Assembly (NCBI GenBank): GCA_037445635.1
Contig: JBBIKC010000010.1
Span: forward strand, 1 to 64,000
DNA length: 64,000 nucleotides
Direction of reading: 5' to 3'
Origin: JBFMCC01 sp037445635
GTDB taxonomy: Bacteria; Chloroflexota; Anaerolineae; Anaerolineales; Villigracilaceae
Positions within the stretch are counted from its first letter, which is position 1; each line of letters starts with the position of its first letter. This document shows positions 7,345 through 16,236 of the stretch, piece by piece. The notes under the pieces were generated by a model, which searched no databases, was not told the origin of the DNA, and saw only the letters and a list, made by a program, of their open reading frames with translations. The translations under genes were made by a program, and so were the position numbers.

Positions 7345-8236
7345 TCCAGATGCGCTTGCCAAGGCTGGTGAGAATCAGGTCGAGGGCGAGATGGGCGGTC
7401 TGGTTCTGTGTATCGAGAATGGGATTCACTTCGACCATATCCATGCCGATCAGTTTGCCCGTTTCCGCGACCATCTCGCAAATGAGATGCGCCTCGCGGT
7501 CGGTCAGCCCGCCGGGGACGGGCGTGCCGACGCCCGGCGCGTGATGCGAATCGAGCGCGTCCATATCGAACGAGAGATAGAGGCCGTCCACGTCGCGGGA
7601 GATGCGCTCGATGGCCTTCTCCGTCACAGTGACGAGGCCATAGCGGTCAACCTGCTCCATGCTCTGCACCATGACACCCGCCTCGCTCAAGTTGGTCTTC
7701 TCGCCCGGGTCGAGGTCGCGCGCGCCGATAATGGCGACCCGCTTCGGGTCCACGACGGGAACCGCTTCTTCGTAGAGCCGCACCAGGCTCGGATGACCGA
7801 GTCCGCACAGCGCGGCCAGCGGCATCCCGTGGATGTTCCCGGAGGGCGTGGTCTCGTGCGTGTTGAAATCGGCGTGGGCGTCCACCCACAGGACGCCGAG
7901 GCGCTTGTGTTTGGCCGCGCCGCGGATGGAGCCGAGCGAGAGGCTGTGGTCGCCGCCGAGCACGAGCGGGAAATGACCGCTTTGCACGCTGGTAGCCACC
8001 GCCCCGCTGACGCGGCGTCCCATCGGCACGATGCAGTCAACGTATTTCAATTTCGGGTCGGTGACGGAGCACATTTCGGCAATCGGCACATCCACATTGC
8101 CGGTATCCGCGACGGTGTAGCCCAATTGCTCGAGCCGCGGCTGGAGGTGGGCATAACGAATGGCGCTTGGTCCCATGTCCACACCGCGGCGGTCGGCGCC
8201 GAGGTCAATCGGCACGCCGATGATATCTATTTGCAT
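7334..8236 (-). CDS. rocF: Arginase
   Basis: Hydrolyses L-arginine to ornithine and urea with two Mn2+ ions. The metal ligands are plain: GGDHSLSLGS, WVDAHADFNT and SFDMDALDSHHAPG, followed by GTPVPGGL and the late EVNP motif. The spacing and the 300-residue length fit arginase better than agmatinase (SGNIHGMPLAAL after DAHADFNT is arginase-typical). ATG at 8236 has GGAGG 5 nt upstream. It is followed by the phosphatase gene with overlap and preceded by an HD hydrolase; imidazolonepropionase lies further upstream, so the region leans to amino-acid breakdown. Confidence 0.92.
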   Translation of the reverse strand: MQIDIIGVPIDLGADRRGVDMGPSAIRYAHLQPRLEQLGYTVADTGNVDVPIAEMCSVTDPKLKYVDCIVPMGRRVSGAVATSVQSGHFPLVLGGDHSLSLGSIRGAAKHKRLGVLWVDAHADFNTHETTPSGNIHGMPLAALCGLGHPSLVRLYEEAVPVVDPKRVAIIGARDLDPGEKTNLSEAGVMVQSMEQVDRYGLVTVTEKAIERISRDVDGLYLSFDMDALDSHHAPGVGTPVPGGLTDREAHLICEMVAETGKLIGMDMVEVNPILDTQNQTAHLALDLILTSLGKRIWNGA

Positions 8237-8263
8237 GAAGACCTCCGAAAGAGCGCGGCAATT

Positions 8264-8896
8264 TTATTGCTTCCCCTGCCATTCGTCAATCAGGCGCTCG
8301 AAGAATTCGTCCAGGTATTTCATCCGTTCGATGGCAATGGCGCGGGCGGTCTGCGTGTGCAGGCGGGCGGGAATTTTGCGAAGTTTGAAGAGATGTTCGT
8401 GATACGCGCTGTGCGGTTCGCCCTGCTCCTCTTTGCCCGTTTCGATGAACTGGCGCGAGGGTTCGGCAAACCAGGGTTCGTTTGCCAGCGTGGCGTAACC
8501 GATGGCGCGCGCCGCGCCGATGGCGCCGAGCACATCCAGTTTGTCCGCGTCGAAGAGACATTTGGCCTCGATGGTCTGCGGCGACTCGTCGCCGCGAAAG
8601 CGGTGGGCGCGGATGCAGTGCTGGACAGCCGCGATGCGCGTCTCATCCCAGCCCTCGGCGCGCAGGACTTCGCCCGCGAATTCGGCGGAGGCGCGATGAT
8701 GGTCGGCGCGGGACTCGTGGCCGGGCGTGGTGCCCTCCGCGTCGTGCAGCAGCGCCGCGGCGCGGACGATGGCCGGGTCCGCGCCCTCGGCCTCGGCCAG
8801 CCGTTCGGCCATGCGATAGACGCGCAGGACGTGGTCGAAATCGTGGACGGGGTCTGAGTCGACGTACCAGGCGCGGGCTTGCTCGATGGTTGGCAA
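8264..8896 (-). CDS. HD-domain phosphohydrolase
   Basis: A 210-residue HD-superfamily metal-dependent phosphohydrolase with the usual string of ligands: HDFDHVLRVYRMAE (first His/Asp), ALLHDAEGT (the HD pair), HHRASAEFAGEVL, then the late FDADKLDVLGAIGAARAIGYA. This order resembles the COG1418-type soluble hydrolases that cleave nucleotides or small phosphates. The start is a TTG at 8896 with AGGAG 6 nt upstream. It lies 27 nt upstream of arginase, same strand. Confidence 0.85.
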   Translation of the reverse strand: MPTIEQARAWYVDSDPVHDFDHVLRVYRMAERLAEAEGADPAIVRAAALLHDAEGTTPGHESRADHHRASAEFAGEVLRAEGWDETRIAAVQHCIRAHRFRGDESPQTIEAKCLFDADKLDVLGAIGAARAIGYATLANEPWFAEPSRQFIETGKEEQGEPHSAYHEHLFKLRKIPARLHTQTARAIAIERMKYLDEFFERLIDEWQGKQ

Positions 8897-8951
8897 TGGA
8901 AACTCCTAAATTATTTATTAACCGCGAAGAAAGGAAGAACGCGAAGGGGGA

Positions 8952-9386
8952 TTAATTTCGCGAAGATGGTTTTGAGAATTTGCCCGAGGGGTATGGAGAG
9001 GGCGTGGAAAGATTATAGACCACGCGGCGGATTCCGTCCTTCATGCGTTTGACGTTCCAATTCAGCAGACAGCCGATCTGCTTGTTGCTTAATTTCAAGT
9101 AGGTCATCAATTGCGCCCGGTGGATCGGCAAAAGCGACTCTACGGCTTTGTTCTCCACGATGATGAGATCATCCACCACTTCATCGCGACGATATCCAGC
9201 ATCAATCTGATTTTCTTCGTAGGTCAAGGGCAACTTTAATTCTGTTAGAGCCTTTCGGCCGCGTTGGCGAAGTTCGAAGGCGTGACACTCGCGATAAGCA
9301 GATTCCAGCAACCCTGGACCGAGCGCCATGTGCACTTTGATCGCCGCATCTACCACGTCTCGCGCTGCATCTTCAATATCGATCAT
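8952..9386 (-). CDS. GxxExxY-family protein
   Basis: The signature LGPGLLESAYRECHAFELRQRG defines the GxxExxY family, and IIVENKAVESLLPIHRAQLMTYLKLS is the second conserved block. The family has a PD-(D/E)xK nuclease-like look (E-x-K here), but no proven role. Length (144 residues) is slightly over usual; the extra Ser/Pro tail (TPSPYPSGKFSKPSSRN) is likely read into intergenic sequence. The flanking gaps carry the CTTCGCG-rich repeat phrases seen elsewhere in the window. Confidence 0.8.
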   Translation of the reverse strand: MIDIEDAARDVVDAAIKVHMALGPGLLESAYRECHAFELRQRGRKALTELKLPLTYEENQIDAGYRRDEVVDDLIIVENKAVESLLPIHRAQLMTYLKLSNKQIGCLLNWNVKRMKDGIRRVVYNLSTPSPYPSGKFSKPSSRN

Positions 9387-9467
9387 CCTATTTCTTCCCT
9401 TCTTTTTTGTTTTCCTTCGCGACCTTCGCCTCTTCGCGGTGCAAATTCTTCTCTATCGCGGTGAAAA

Positions 9468-10742
9468 TCACGCGGTTCGGTAATAGCCCACATCCACCGA
9501 ATAGACTCGTCCGCGCTTCACCACCTGCTTGACCAGATTCGTCCCATAGCGATAGCCGAGGTGGCGATAATCTGGCACGGACAGAATCAACAGGTCGGCC
9601 TGCTTGCCAATTTCAATCGAACCGATCTCATGTGCGCGTCGGATCGCGTGCGCCGAGTTGATCGTGGACGCGGCGATGGCCTGCGCGGGGGTCAGCCCCA
9701 TGACGCGGCAGGCGAGGGCGATCACGAATTGCATGGACTCGTTCCAGGTGGTGCCCGGGTTGCAGTCCGTGGCGAGGGCGAGGATGGCGTCGGCTTCGAT
9801 GAGTTTGCGCGCGGGGGTATAGTCTTTTTCGGCGAGGCCGAAGGGCGTGCAGGGCAGCGAGACCGCGACCGTATCCGATTTGCCCAGCGCGGCGATGTCC
9901 GCGTCGGAGGTCTTGACCAGATGATCGGCGGAGGCCGCGCCCAGTTCCACCGCGAGGCTCGCGCCGCCGAGATTGTCGAACTCGTCGGCGTGGATCTTGA
10001 GTGGGAATCCGAGGGAGCGGGCGCGGGTCAGGATTTGACGCGACTGATTCAAGTCGAAAGCCTTGTTCTCGCAGAACACGTCCACGAAAGGCATGGGCAG
10101 TTTGGGCGCGTGAGTCTCCCACCATTCTTTGAGCATGGGAAGCATCGTCTCGCAGACCAGGTCAGTGTAACCCTGCGGGTCACCTTTGAATTCGGGCGCG
10201 ATGGCGTGCGCGCCGAGGAAGGTGATGGCCAAGTCAAGCGGACCCTCGTCATCGAGTGCGAGCAGGGCTTTGAGCAGACGGAGTTCGGTGGCGGTCTGCA
10301 GGCCGTAACCCGTCTTGGCCTCGGCGGTGGTGGTACCGTGCGCGAACATGCGCAGCAGGCGCGGACGCGTCTGCGCGATCAGCGACTCGATGCTGGCCGT
10401 GCGCGTCGCGCGGACCGTGGAGATGATTCCGCCGCCCTCGGCCAGGATCTCCAGATAGGGCTTGCCCGCCATCTTCATCTCGAACTCGTTGGCGCGGTCG
10501 CCCGCCCAGATGAGATGCGTGTGCGGATCCACGAAGCCCGGCATGACGACACAGTGCGCCGCGTCGAGGGTTGGTTCATCGGGAAAAGATGCCCTGAGTT
10601 CGGCCGTCGTCCCCACCGCGACGATTTTCTCTTCGCGGATGACGACCGCGCCGTCCTCGATGATGCCGAGCGTGCCGAGGGCGCGTCCGCGCTGCGGGCC
10701 GCCGGGCAGGGTCAGGAGTTGGGATGCGGAGTGGATCAGCAT
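9468..10742 (-). CDS. hutI: Imidazolonepropionase
   Basis: Third step of histidine breakdown, opening the imidazolone ring to give N-formimino-L-glutamate. The amidohydrolase metal motif DPHTHLIWAGDR, the HutI-typical GGGIISTVRATR and KTGYGLQTATELRLL, the metal/substrate motif KIHADEFDNLGG and the late ALATDCNPGT are all present in a normal 424-residue protein. No other hut gene is visible in the window, so the pathway must be completed elsewhere. The ATG at 10742 has no strong ribosome-binding site. Confidence 0.95.
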   Translation of the reverse strand: MLIHSASQLLTLPGGPQRGRALGTLGIIEDGAVVIREEKIVAVGTTAELRASFPDEPTLDAAHCVVMPGFVDPHTHLIWAGDRANEFEMKMAGKPYLEILAEGGGIISTVRATRTASIESLIAQTRPRLLRMFAHGTTTAEAKTGYGLQTATELRLLKALLALDDEGPLDLAITFLGAHAIAPEFKGDPQGYTDLVCETMLPMLKEWWETHAPKLPMPFVDVFCENKAFDLNQSRQILTRARSLGFPLKIHADEFDNLGGASLAVELGAASADHLVKTSDADIAALGKSDTVAVSLPCTPFGLAEKDYTPARKLIEADAILALATDCNPGTTWNESMQFVIALACRVMGLTPAQAIAASTINSAHAIRRAHEIGSIEIGKQADLLILSVPDYRHLGYRYGTNLVKQVVKRGRVYSVDVGYYRTA

Positions 10743-10774
10743 GGCGGTCTCAAGAGTTTATCGAAAATAACCAT

Positions 10775-10819
10775 CCCGAAGGTTTTTTCGAACCGTTCGA
10801 CAAAATGGCAACCTTCGGG
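10775..10819 (-). terminator. Bidirectional-type hairpin terminator after the first PLP-lyase gene
   Basis: CCCGAAGGTT (10775-10784) pairs perfectly with AACCTTCGGG (10810-10819). T-rich stretches occur on both outer sides. The minus-strand lyase gene ends 60 nt upstream (10880). The same CCCGAAGG/CCTTCGGG core forms the terminator at 45911. Confidence 0.65.
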
Positions 10820-10879
10820 ACGTTTTTTCTCGTCCATTATACGGAAATCCCCGCAAAAGGAAAGCGTAAAGTACAGAAC

Positions 10880-12349
10880 TCACACCTTGAAAATCAAGTC
10901 CAGATACTTCTTCAACATATCGCTCACCAGCCCGCGCATTGGAATCGTCGCGGCCATGCCATAGACCGGGGCCATCGTCCCTTTTTCCTCGGGGTGCGCT
11001 TTGACATGTTCCACGGCCTCGCGCAGGTCGGCGAGGAATCTCTCCGCCACACCGGGCTGGGTATGCCGCAGCGTCACGCACAGGTGGACGCAGGCCGGTT
11101 TGTGCAGTCCGTTAAGGCTCCATTTTTTACGCGACATGAAATCGAGGACTTTGTAGATATCGAGGGAATCGGACGCGAAGGCGATGACGAACAACGGATC
11201 GCCCAACACGCGCAACTCGGGAATTTGCCCGATTCCTTCCTTGACCTTCGCGGCGGTCTCCAGAATCCGCTTCGCCGCGTCGAGATAGCCCTGCTCGCCG
11301 ATGGACGTCAACGCGGCCCAGCAGGCGGCCGAGAGCGCGCCGGGGCGGCTCCCCGCGAAGGTGGGCGAGAAGTACAGCCCGCCGGGCCAATCGCTGGCGG
11401 TGTAATATTGGTAGTGCAGCAAATCCAGCCCGCGGTACAGGACGACCGATGTCCCTTTCGCTGCGTAGCCGTACTTGTGTGTATCCGCCGACATCGAAGT
11501 GACTCCCGCCAAGCGGAAGTCGAATTTTGGGACGGGGTAGCCGAGCCGCTCGGCCCACGGCAGGACGAAGCCGCCGAGGCACGCGTCCACGTGGAAGCCG
11601 ATGCCTTGTCCGCGCGCCAACTCGGACAACTCCTCAATCGGGTCAATCGCGCCGTGCGGGAAGGAGGGAGCCGAGCCAACGATGACGATTGTGTTCCTGT
11701 TGATGGCTTTTCTCGCGGCGTTCACGTCCGCGCGGAAATTCGCGTCAATCGGAATGTGGACGGTCTTGACGTTGAAATACTGGCTGGCCTTGTCGAAGGC
11801 GGCGTGCGCGGTGACAGGGACGATCATCTCCGGTTTGGTGATGCCCTTTTTCTCGCGCGCCCAATCGCGGTAGGTCTTCATCGCCAGCAGGATGGACTCG
11901 GTTCCGCCCGAGGTGACTGTCCCGTGGACATCCTGTCCCTCGCCGCCGAGCATGGATGCGGTCATTGCCACGATCTCGGCCTCGAATTTGGCGGTGGAAG
12001 GCCACACATCCGCGTGGAGGGGGTTGCTCTGCGAGTTGAGCGCGTAGACTTGATTCAAAAACTCGATATGTTCCGCGTCGCCGTGATAGACCGCGCCCGA
12101 GACGAAACCATCCTTCCACGTTTCCTCCTCGCGGCCGCGCATGGCTTGCATGTCACGGAGAATATCCGCGCGGGCGCGTCCCGTTTCTGGGATGCGCGTG
12201 AAGGCGGGGAATTTGTCCTTGTATGGCTTGACGGAACTTTCCAATTCGGCCATCATGCCGTCATATTCTTTTTCGATTCTCTGACTCACGCCGGGCAGGG
12301 CTTTGAGGGTCTTTTCGGCTTGTTTGAAGAAGAGGTCTTTGAGGGACAT
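10880..12349 (-). CDS. Group II PLP-dependent decarboxylase/sphingosine-1-phosphate-lyase-like enzyme (copy 1)
   Basis: A 489-residue type I fold PLP enzyme of the group II decarboxylase kind, closest in look to sphingosine-1-phosphate lyase. The PLP phosphate loop GTVTSGGTESILLAM, the PLP-ring Asp in FHVDACLGGFVLPWAE and the Schiff-base Lys in MSADTHKYGYAAKGTSVVLYR are intact. S1P lyases split phosphorylated long-chain bases; bacterial homologues may act on other amino-alcohol phosphates or be amino-acid decarboxylases. Start ATG 12349 has GGAG 8 nt upstream; the longer frame to 12424 is not needed. A paralogue lies at 17750-19189. Confidence 0.85.
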   Translation of the reverse strand: MSLKDLFFKQAEKTLKALPGVSQRIEKEYDGMMAELESSVKPYKDKFPAFTRIPETGRARADILRDMQAMRGREEETWKDGFVSGAVYHGDAEHIEFLNQVYALNSQSNPLHADVWPSTAKFEAEIVAMTASMLGGEGQDVHGTVTSGGTESILLAMKTYRDWAREKKGITKPEMIVPVTAHAAFDKASQYFNVKTVHIPIDANFRADVNAARKAINRNTIVIVGSAPSFPHGAIDPIEELSELARGQGIGFHVDACLGGFVLPWAERLGYPVPKFDFRLAGVTSMSADTHKYGYAAKGTSVVLYRGLDLLHYQYYTASDWPGGLYFSPTFAGSRPGALSAACWAALTSIGEQGYLDAAKRILETAAKVKEGIGQIPELRVLGDPLFVIAFASDSLDIYKVLDFMSRKKWSLNGLHKPACVHLCVTLRHTQPGVAERFLADLREAVEHVKAHPEEKGTMAPVYGMAATIPMRGLVSDMLKKYLDLIFKV

Positions 12350-12367
12350 GGATGACTCCAGGATTAA

Positions 12368-12640
12368 GAGAGTGTCTGAAAAGTCGTTTTTTTCGTAACA
12401 CGAAGGCACAAGGTAGTGCCGCACTTAACCGTGGTCAGAGTCTTTTGCCACGGATGAACACAGATTTTCACGGATTTTGAATTTCAATCTGTGGAAATCC
12501 GTGAAATCTGTGGCCGAGGTTCTTCTTTGCGCAAGACTCCACAGTTTATTGTGGGACTACCAGGCACAACGACTCAAAGGAAAAAAACTTCGTGTCTTCG
12601 CGGCTTGGCGACTTTGTGTTGGGTTTTCAGACAGTCTCTC
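12368..12640. repeat. TIR-bounded composite intergenic repeat
   Basis: The gap 12350-12743 has no gene. GAGAGTGTCTGAAAA (12368-12382) is mirrored by TTTTCAGACAGTCTCTC (12624-12640). Inside is a second inverted pair, ACAGATTTTCACGGATTT near 12461 and AAATCCGTGAAATCTGT near 12493, and the CTTCGTGTCTTCGCGG phrase seen in other gaps. It looks like a non-mobile composite of short repeats or a small inactive element. Confidence 0.55.
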
Positions 12641-12743
12641 AGAATGGGGACGCGGACAAGCGCGGATTTACGCGGCAAACGCCGAAATTATAAAATTTCC
12701 GTGTCCGTCCGCGTTCATCTGTGTTTTCCGCGTCCTGTTCAAA

Positions 12744-14315
12744 TTACGCCACGCGGTTCAAGCGCGCAAAAATCTTTTTGTTGCTCTCGTAAAGCGCCAC
12801 GAACTCTTTGAACAACTCATCGTAAATTTTGCGGTTCGCGGGGTTCGGCTGGTACGTGTTGGCGACTGGCACGTACTTGCCAATCTCCTCGTAGCGGATG
12901 AATCCCAGCGCGGCGGAAGCCAGCAACGCGGCGCCGCGCACGTTGACCTCGATGGGGTCCTTCATCTGGCGGATGGGACGGTCCATCACGTCTGCCATGA
13001 TCTGGCACCAGATGTCGGACTTCGCGCCGCCGCCGACCATGTTCACCGCCTCGGCGCGCCGACCCGTGAACTGCTCCACGTATTTCAACAGCCAGCGCGA
13101 GTTGAACGCCACGCCTTCGAACACAGCGCGTACCATCTCCCCGCGCGTGGATGACAGCGACAGGTTGAAGAATCCGCCGCGCGCGTAACGGTCGTCCACG
13201 GGCGCGCGCTCGCCGTAGAGCCACGGCAGAAAGAGGACGCGTCCGCTCCCGGCGGGGGTACGCGCGGCAACCTCGTCGAAGAGGCGGTAGGCGTTCTTCG
13301 GCTTTTCGCCGTCACCAAGCGCGTCCTTGTGGAAGAGGATGTTGTCGCGCAAAAAGGTCAGGCAGACGCCCGCGCATTCCTGTGCGTCGGTCAGCAGATA
13401 GCGCCCGGGGATGGCGGACGGAAGCGAAGCCAGCCCGTGGAAGATGTCGGTCTTCTTGAAGGGGACGTGACAGGTCAGCCAGGAGGATGTCCCGATGTAA
13501 AGATGTTGTTCGAAGTCGCGCACTGCGCCCGAGCCGACTTGCGCGGTGTGAATATCGGGCGCGCCGATGATCACATGAACGTCCTCGCGCAGGCCCCAGG
13601 CGCGCGCCGCGTCGGCGTGGAGGGGGCCGAGGATCGAGTTGGCCGGCTGAAGGTCGGGAAGAAGCGAGCGGTCGAGTCCCGCGAGGCGGATGAGGCCGTC
13701 GTCGTATTTCACGCTGGAGATGTCGCGGTTGTCGGTCAGCCAGTGGAGCGTGATCGAGTCGAATGAGGCGGCCATGCGTCCCGTCAGGCGGAATCCGATG
13801 TAGTCAATCGGCTCGAGGAATTTGTGTGCGCGCCGGTAGATTTCGGGGCGGTTGTGTTTGAGGTAGAGGATGTGGGCGATGGGGTCTTTGCCAGCGATGG
13901 CGGGCGCGCCGGCGGTGAGGCGAATCCATTTGAGCAGTTTGGCCGGCGCGTAGCCCGAGAGCGGACCGCCCGCCATCTGGCGGATGTACGGCGCGCCGCG
14001 CGAGTCCATCCAGATGACCGCGTTGCCGAGGGCGTTGCCGTCCGCGTCCACCGCCACCGTGCCGGACCATTGGCCGGTGGAGGAGATGGCGGCGATGTCT
14101 TCGGCCGGGACGAGGCCGCGGGCGAGGAGGCGTTTGACGGCTGTGTCCACCGCCCGCCACCATTCATCGGGGACTTGTTCCGCGCCGCCGTCTTCGAAGA
14201 GCAGGAGCCGCACCTCCTCGAATTCACTGCCAAGCAGTTCCCCATTTGCAGAAAATAAGGCCGCTTTGGGACCAGATGTCCCCAGGTCGATTGCGAGAAT
14301 GTATTTGTCTGCCAT
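12744..14315 (-). CDS. FGGY-family carbohydrate kinase (xylulokinase-like)
   Basis: ATP-dependent sugar kinase of 523 residues. The phosphate-1 loop ILAIDLGTSGPKAAL, the sugar-site motif AVIWMDSRGAPY and the adenosine motif NMVGGGAKSDIWCQIMADV are present. Overall order and length fit xylulose/ribulose kinases, but the exact sugar is not certain. ATG 14315 has GGGAGG 6 nt upstream, and a TACAAT -10 box lies at 14333-14338. It lies next to two GPH-type symporters, which supports a sugar-uptake and phosphorylation unit. Confidence 0.85.
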   Translation of the reverse strand: MADKYILAIDLGTSGPKAALFSANGELLGSEFEEVRLLLFEDGGAEQVPDEWWRAVDTAVKRLLARGLVPAEDIAAISSTGQWSGTVAVDADGNALGNAVIWMDSRGAPYIRQMAGGPLSGYAPAKLLKWIRLTAGAPAIAGKDPIAHILYLKHNRPEIYRRAHKFLEPIDYIGFRLTGRMAASFDSITLHWLTDNRDISSVKYDDGLIRLAGLDRSLLPDLQPANSILGPLHADAARAWGLREDVHVIIGAPDIHTAQVGSGAVRDFEQHLYIGTSSWLTCHVPFKKTDIFHGLASLPSAIPGRYLLTDAQECAGVCLTFLRDNILFHKDALGDGEKPKNAYRLFDEVAARTPAGSGRVLFLPWLYGERAPVDDRYARGGFFNLSLSSTRGEMVRAVFEGVAFNSRWLLKYVEQFTGRRAEAVNMVGGGAKSDIWCQIMADVMDRPIRQMKDPIEVNVRGAALLASAALGFIRYEEIGKYVPVANTYQPNPANRKIYDELFKEFVALYESNKKIFARLNRVA

Positions 14316-14366
14316 GCCTGCCTCCCGCCTGAATTGTACTACCAACAAACAGGCCGCCTCTCGTTG

Positions 14367-15809
14367 TTATTCCGCCGGTCGTTCTTTTCTCTTCTGCAGC
14401 AACTCGCGGATTTTCATGTGCTTCTCGCGGCTCAAAGGATACAGCCAGGCCATCAGCACCGCGCCGGAAAGCATGACCGCGCCGAAGGGCGAAACCAGCA
14501 GGCGGATCATGGTCAGCGTGGCGGGCGATTGCGTGAAGTGGACCGCGCCTTCAGGCGGATTCTGGTAGCCCGCCCAGCCGAGCAATTGCAGCGTGATGAA
14601 GACGGTCAGCGCGCCGGTCATCTTGCGGATGAAGGCGCGCGCGCCGTAATAGATTCCCTCCTGGCGCCGGCGCGTGCGCAATTCGTCCCATTCGAGAATG
14701 TCGGGGAAGATCGAATCGGGCAAAACATAAGCCGCGGATAACCCGATTCCCGCCAGAATCGAGAAGGCCAGCATCAGTCCGGTTTGTCCGGGCTGGACGA
14801 TGAAAATGAGGAACTGGATCAAAATCCAGAACGACATGCCCGCCATGTAGGCGTGACGCTTGTTCGTGCGGCGCGCCAGCCACAGCCAGAAGGGGATGCA
14901 CAGGATGCACGTCAGCATGAGCGCGCCCAGAAAAGCGGATTCCAGCGCGAGGTCCAGGCCGAAGACGCGCACCGCCGCCAGCGAGTCGCCGCGCGCGATC
15001 CAGTACAACGCAAAATAAGGGAAAGTCACCGCGACCATGTCCACCGCGGACCAGTTCATCGTGTGAATGCCCGCCACGAAACGAAACGGTTTGTTGGCCC
15101 AGGCAGTTTTCAGCATCTCGGACAGCGAGATTGGCCGCGCCTCTTCGTCCAGTTTTTTCTCTTTGAAGAGAAAGGCCATGAGCAAATAGGGCGGAACGGC
15201 CAGCGCCCCGAAGAGCGCGCCCACCAGCAGGAAGCCTTGCTGCTGGCTGTAACCCGCGGCCAGCATCGCGTCCACGATCATCGGCGCGGCGATGACGACC
15301 GTCAGCGCGGAGGCCAGTTGAAAGAAGGTGCGGAAACTGGTGAGCGAGGTGCGCTCGTCGTAATCGGGAGCCAGTTCGGGGGTCAGCGAAAGATACGGGA
15401 TGGCGATGAGCGTGCTGAGCGTGTCGGCAATGGCAAAGGCCAGCGTGATGTGGACCGCCAGCGCCAGTTGACTCTCCCATGGCGGCGCCCACCACAGCAG
15501 AAGGAAGGATAGACCAAACGGGATGCCGAACCAAAGCAGGAAGGGCAGACGGCGCCCCCGCTTCGTACGGACCCGGTCGCTGATCATTCCAACGAGGGGG
15601 TCGTTGATTCCGTCCCAGACGATTCCCGCCAACGCGGCAAACGAGCCGATGCGCGCCTCCAGGCCGACCACGTCGGTGAGATAGATGGCATAGAAGACCG
15701 AGCGCAGCATGCCGGAGGATGAAAGCCCCCAATCGCCGGAGCCATAGAGCAGTTTTTGCCAGAAGGGAAGCTGGTGGCTTTTAGCTATTGACGGTTGGCT
15801 TTCAGCCAT
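14367..15809 (-). CDS. GPH-type sugar:cation symporter (MFS), copy 1
   Basis: A 480-residue, 12-helix major facilitator of the glycoside-pentoside-hexuronide type. It shows the family motifs WDGINDPLVGMISDRVRTKRGRRLPFL (helices 2-3) and PDYDERTSLTSFRTFF in the first half, and WDELRTRRRQEGIYYGARAFIRK in the second. It shares most of these motifs with the second copy at 16237-17679; the two are clear paralogues. Likely imports a pentoside, glycoside or hexuronide with a cation. The stop is 51 nt from the kinase start. Confidence 0.88.
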   Translation of the reverse strand: MAESQPSIAKSHQLPFWQKLLYGSGDWGLSSSGMLRSVFYAIYLTDVVGLEARIGSFAALAGIVWDGINDPLVGMISDRVRTKRGRRLPFLLWFGIPFGLSFLLLWWAPPWESQLALAVHITLAFAIADTLSTLIAIPYLSLTPELAPDYDERTSLTSFRTFFQLASALTVVIAAPMIVDAMLAAGYSQQQGFLLVGALFGALAVPPYLLMAFLFKEKKLDEEARPISLSEMLKTAWANKPFRFVAGIHTMNWSAVDMVAVTFPYFALYWIARGDSLAAVRVFGLDLALESAFLGALMLTCILCIPFWLWLARRTNKRHAYMAGMSFWILIQFLIFIVQPGQTGLMLAFSILAGIGLSAAYVLPDSIFPDILEWDELRTRRRQEGIYYGARAFIRKMTGALTVFITLQLLGWAGYQNPPEGAVHFTQSPATLTMIRLLVSPFGAVMLSGAVLMAWLYPLSREKHMKIRELLQKRKERPAE

Positions 15810-16168
15810 TAACGTCTGGCTCTGAGTGTTTGCAGGAAAGAATTCAACATTTTTCGCACTTGAACAAGGGATGTGTGAATCTTGGTGTATGCCTCGTCTG
15901 GCAAATAGCTCAAATCATGAGTTAACAACAGCAGATATTCGAGTTCGCTGGAGGAACCCATTGCAATCTGAAGATAGCGGGCGAAGTCCGCGTCGGTTGC
16001 TTTTGCACAACCCTCTGCGATATTGGCGGGAATCGAAACCGCGGCGCGCTGGATTTGACTCGTCAACCCATATTGTTCCTGCTTTGGAAAGGTCTGCGTC
16101 GCCTTATAAATTGCCAACGTCAGCGCGTGTGCGTTCTCCCAAACTTTCAAGTTTCGAAAATCCTGCAT
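15809..16168 (-). CDS. Four-helix-bundle protein (23S rRNA intervening-sequence type)
   Basis: A 119-residue protein with the family pattern DFRNLKVWENAHALTLAIYK, then FPKQEQYGLTSQIQRAAVSIPANIAEG and YLQIAMGSSSELEYLL. Such proteins were first found in spirochaete 23S rRNA insertions and occur as single genes in many bacteria; role unknown. ATG 16168 has GGAGG 5 nt upstream. It overlaps the copy-1 symporter start by one base and separates the two symporters, so it looks like a later insertion into a symporter pair. Confidence 0.85.
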   Translation of the reverse strand: MQDFRNLKVWENAHALTLAIYKATQTFPKQEQYGLTSQIQRAAVSIPANIAEGCAKATDADFARYLQIAMGSSSELEYLLLLTHDLSYLPDEAYTKIHTSLVQVRKMLNSFLQTLRARR

Positions 16169-16192
16169 ACCGCCTCCTATCACATTGATTCA

Positions 16193-16234
16193 ACAGCCAA
16201 CAGCCAAAAGCCAACAGCCAAAAGCCAAAAGCCA
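16193..16234. repeat. Heptamer array (ACAGCCA/AAAGCCA, 6 units)
   Basis: Six 7-bp units lie between the four-helix-bundle gene and the second symporter stop, ending 2 nt from the stop codon. Confidence 0.85.
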
Positions 16235-16236
16235 AA

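Noticed and set aside
7319..8857. Long plus-strand open frame opposite arginase and the HD hydrolase
   Set aside because: It is the antisense shadow of two well-recognised high-GC genes; the translation is Arg/Gly/Val/His-rich with no domain.
9561..12355. Two long plus-strand frames (9561-10964 and 10724-12355)
   Set aside because: They lie antisense to hutI and the first lyase gene, both with intact active-site motifs; codon pattern explains the open frames.
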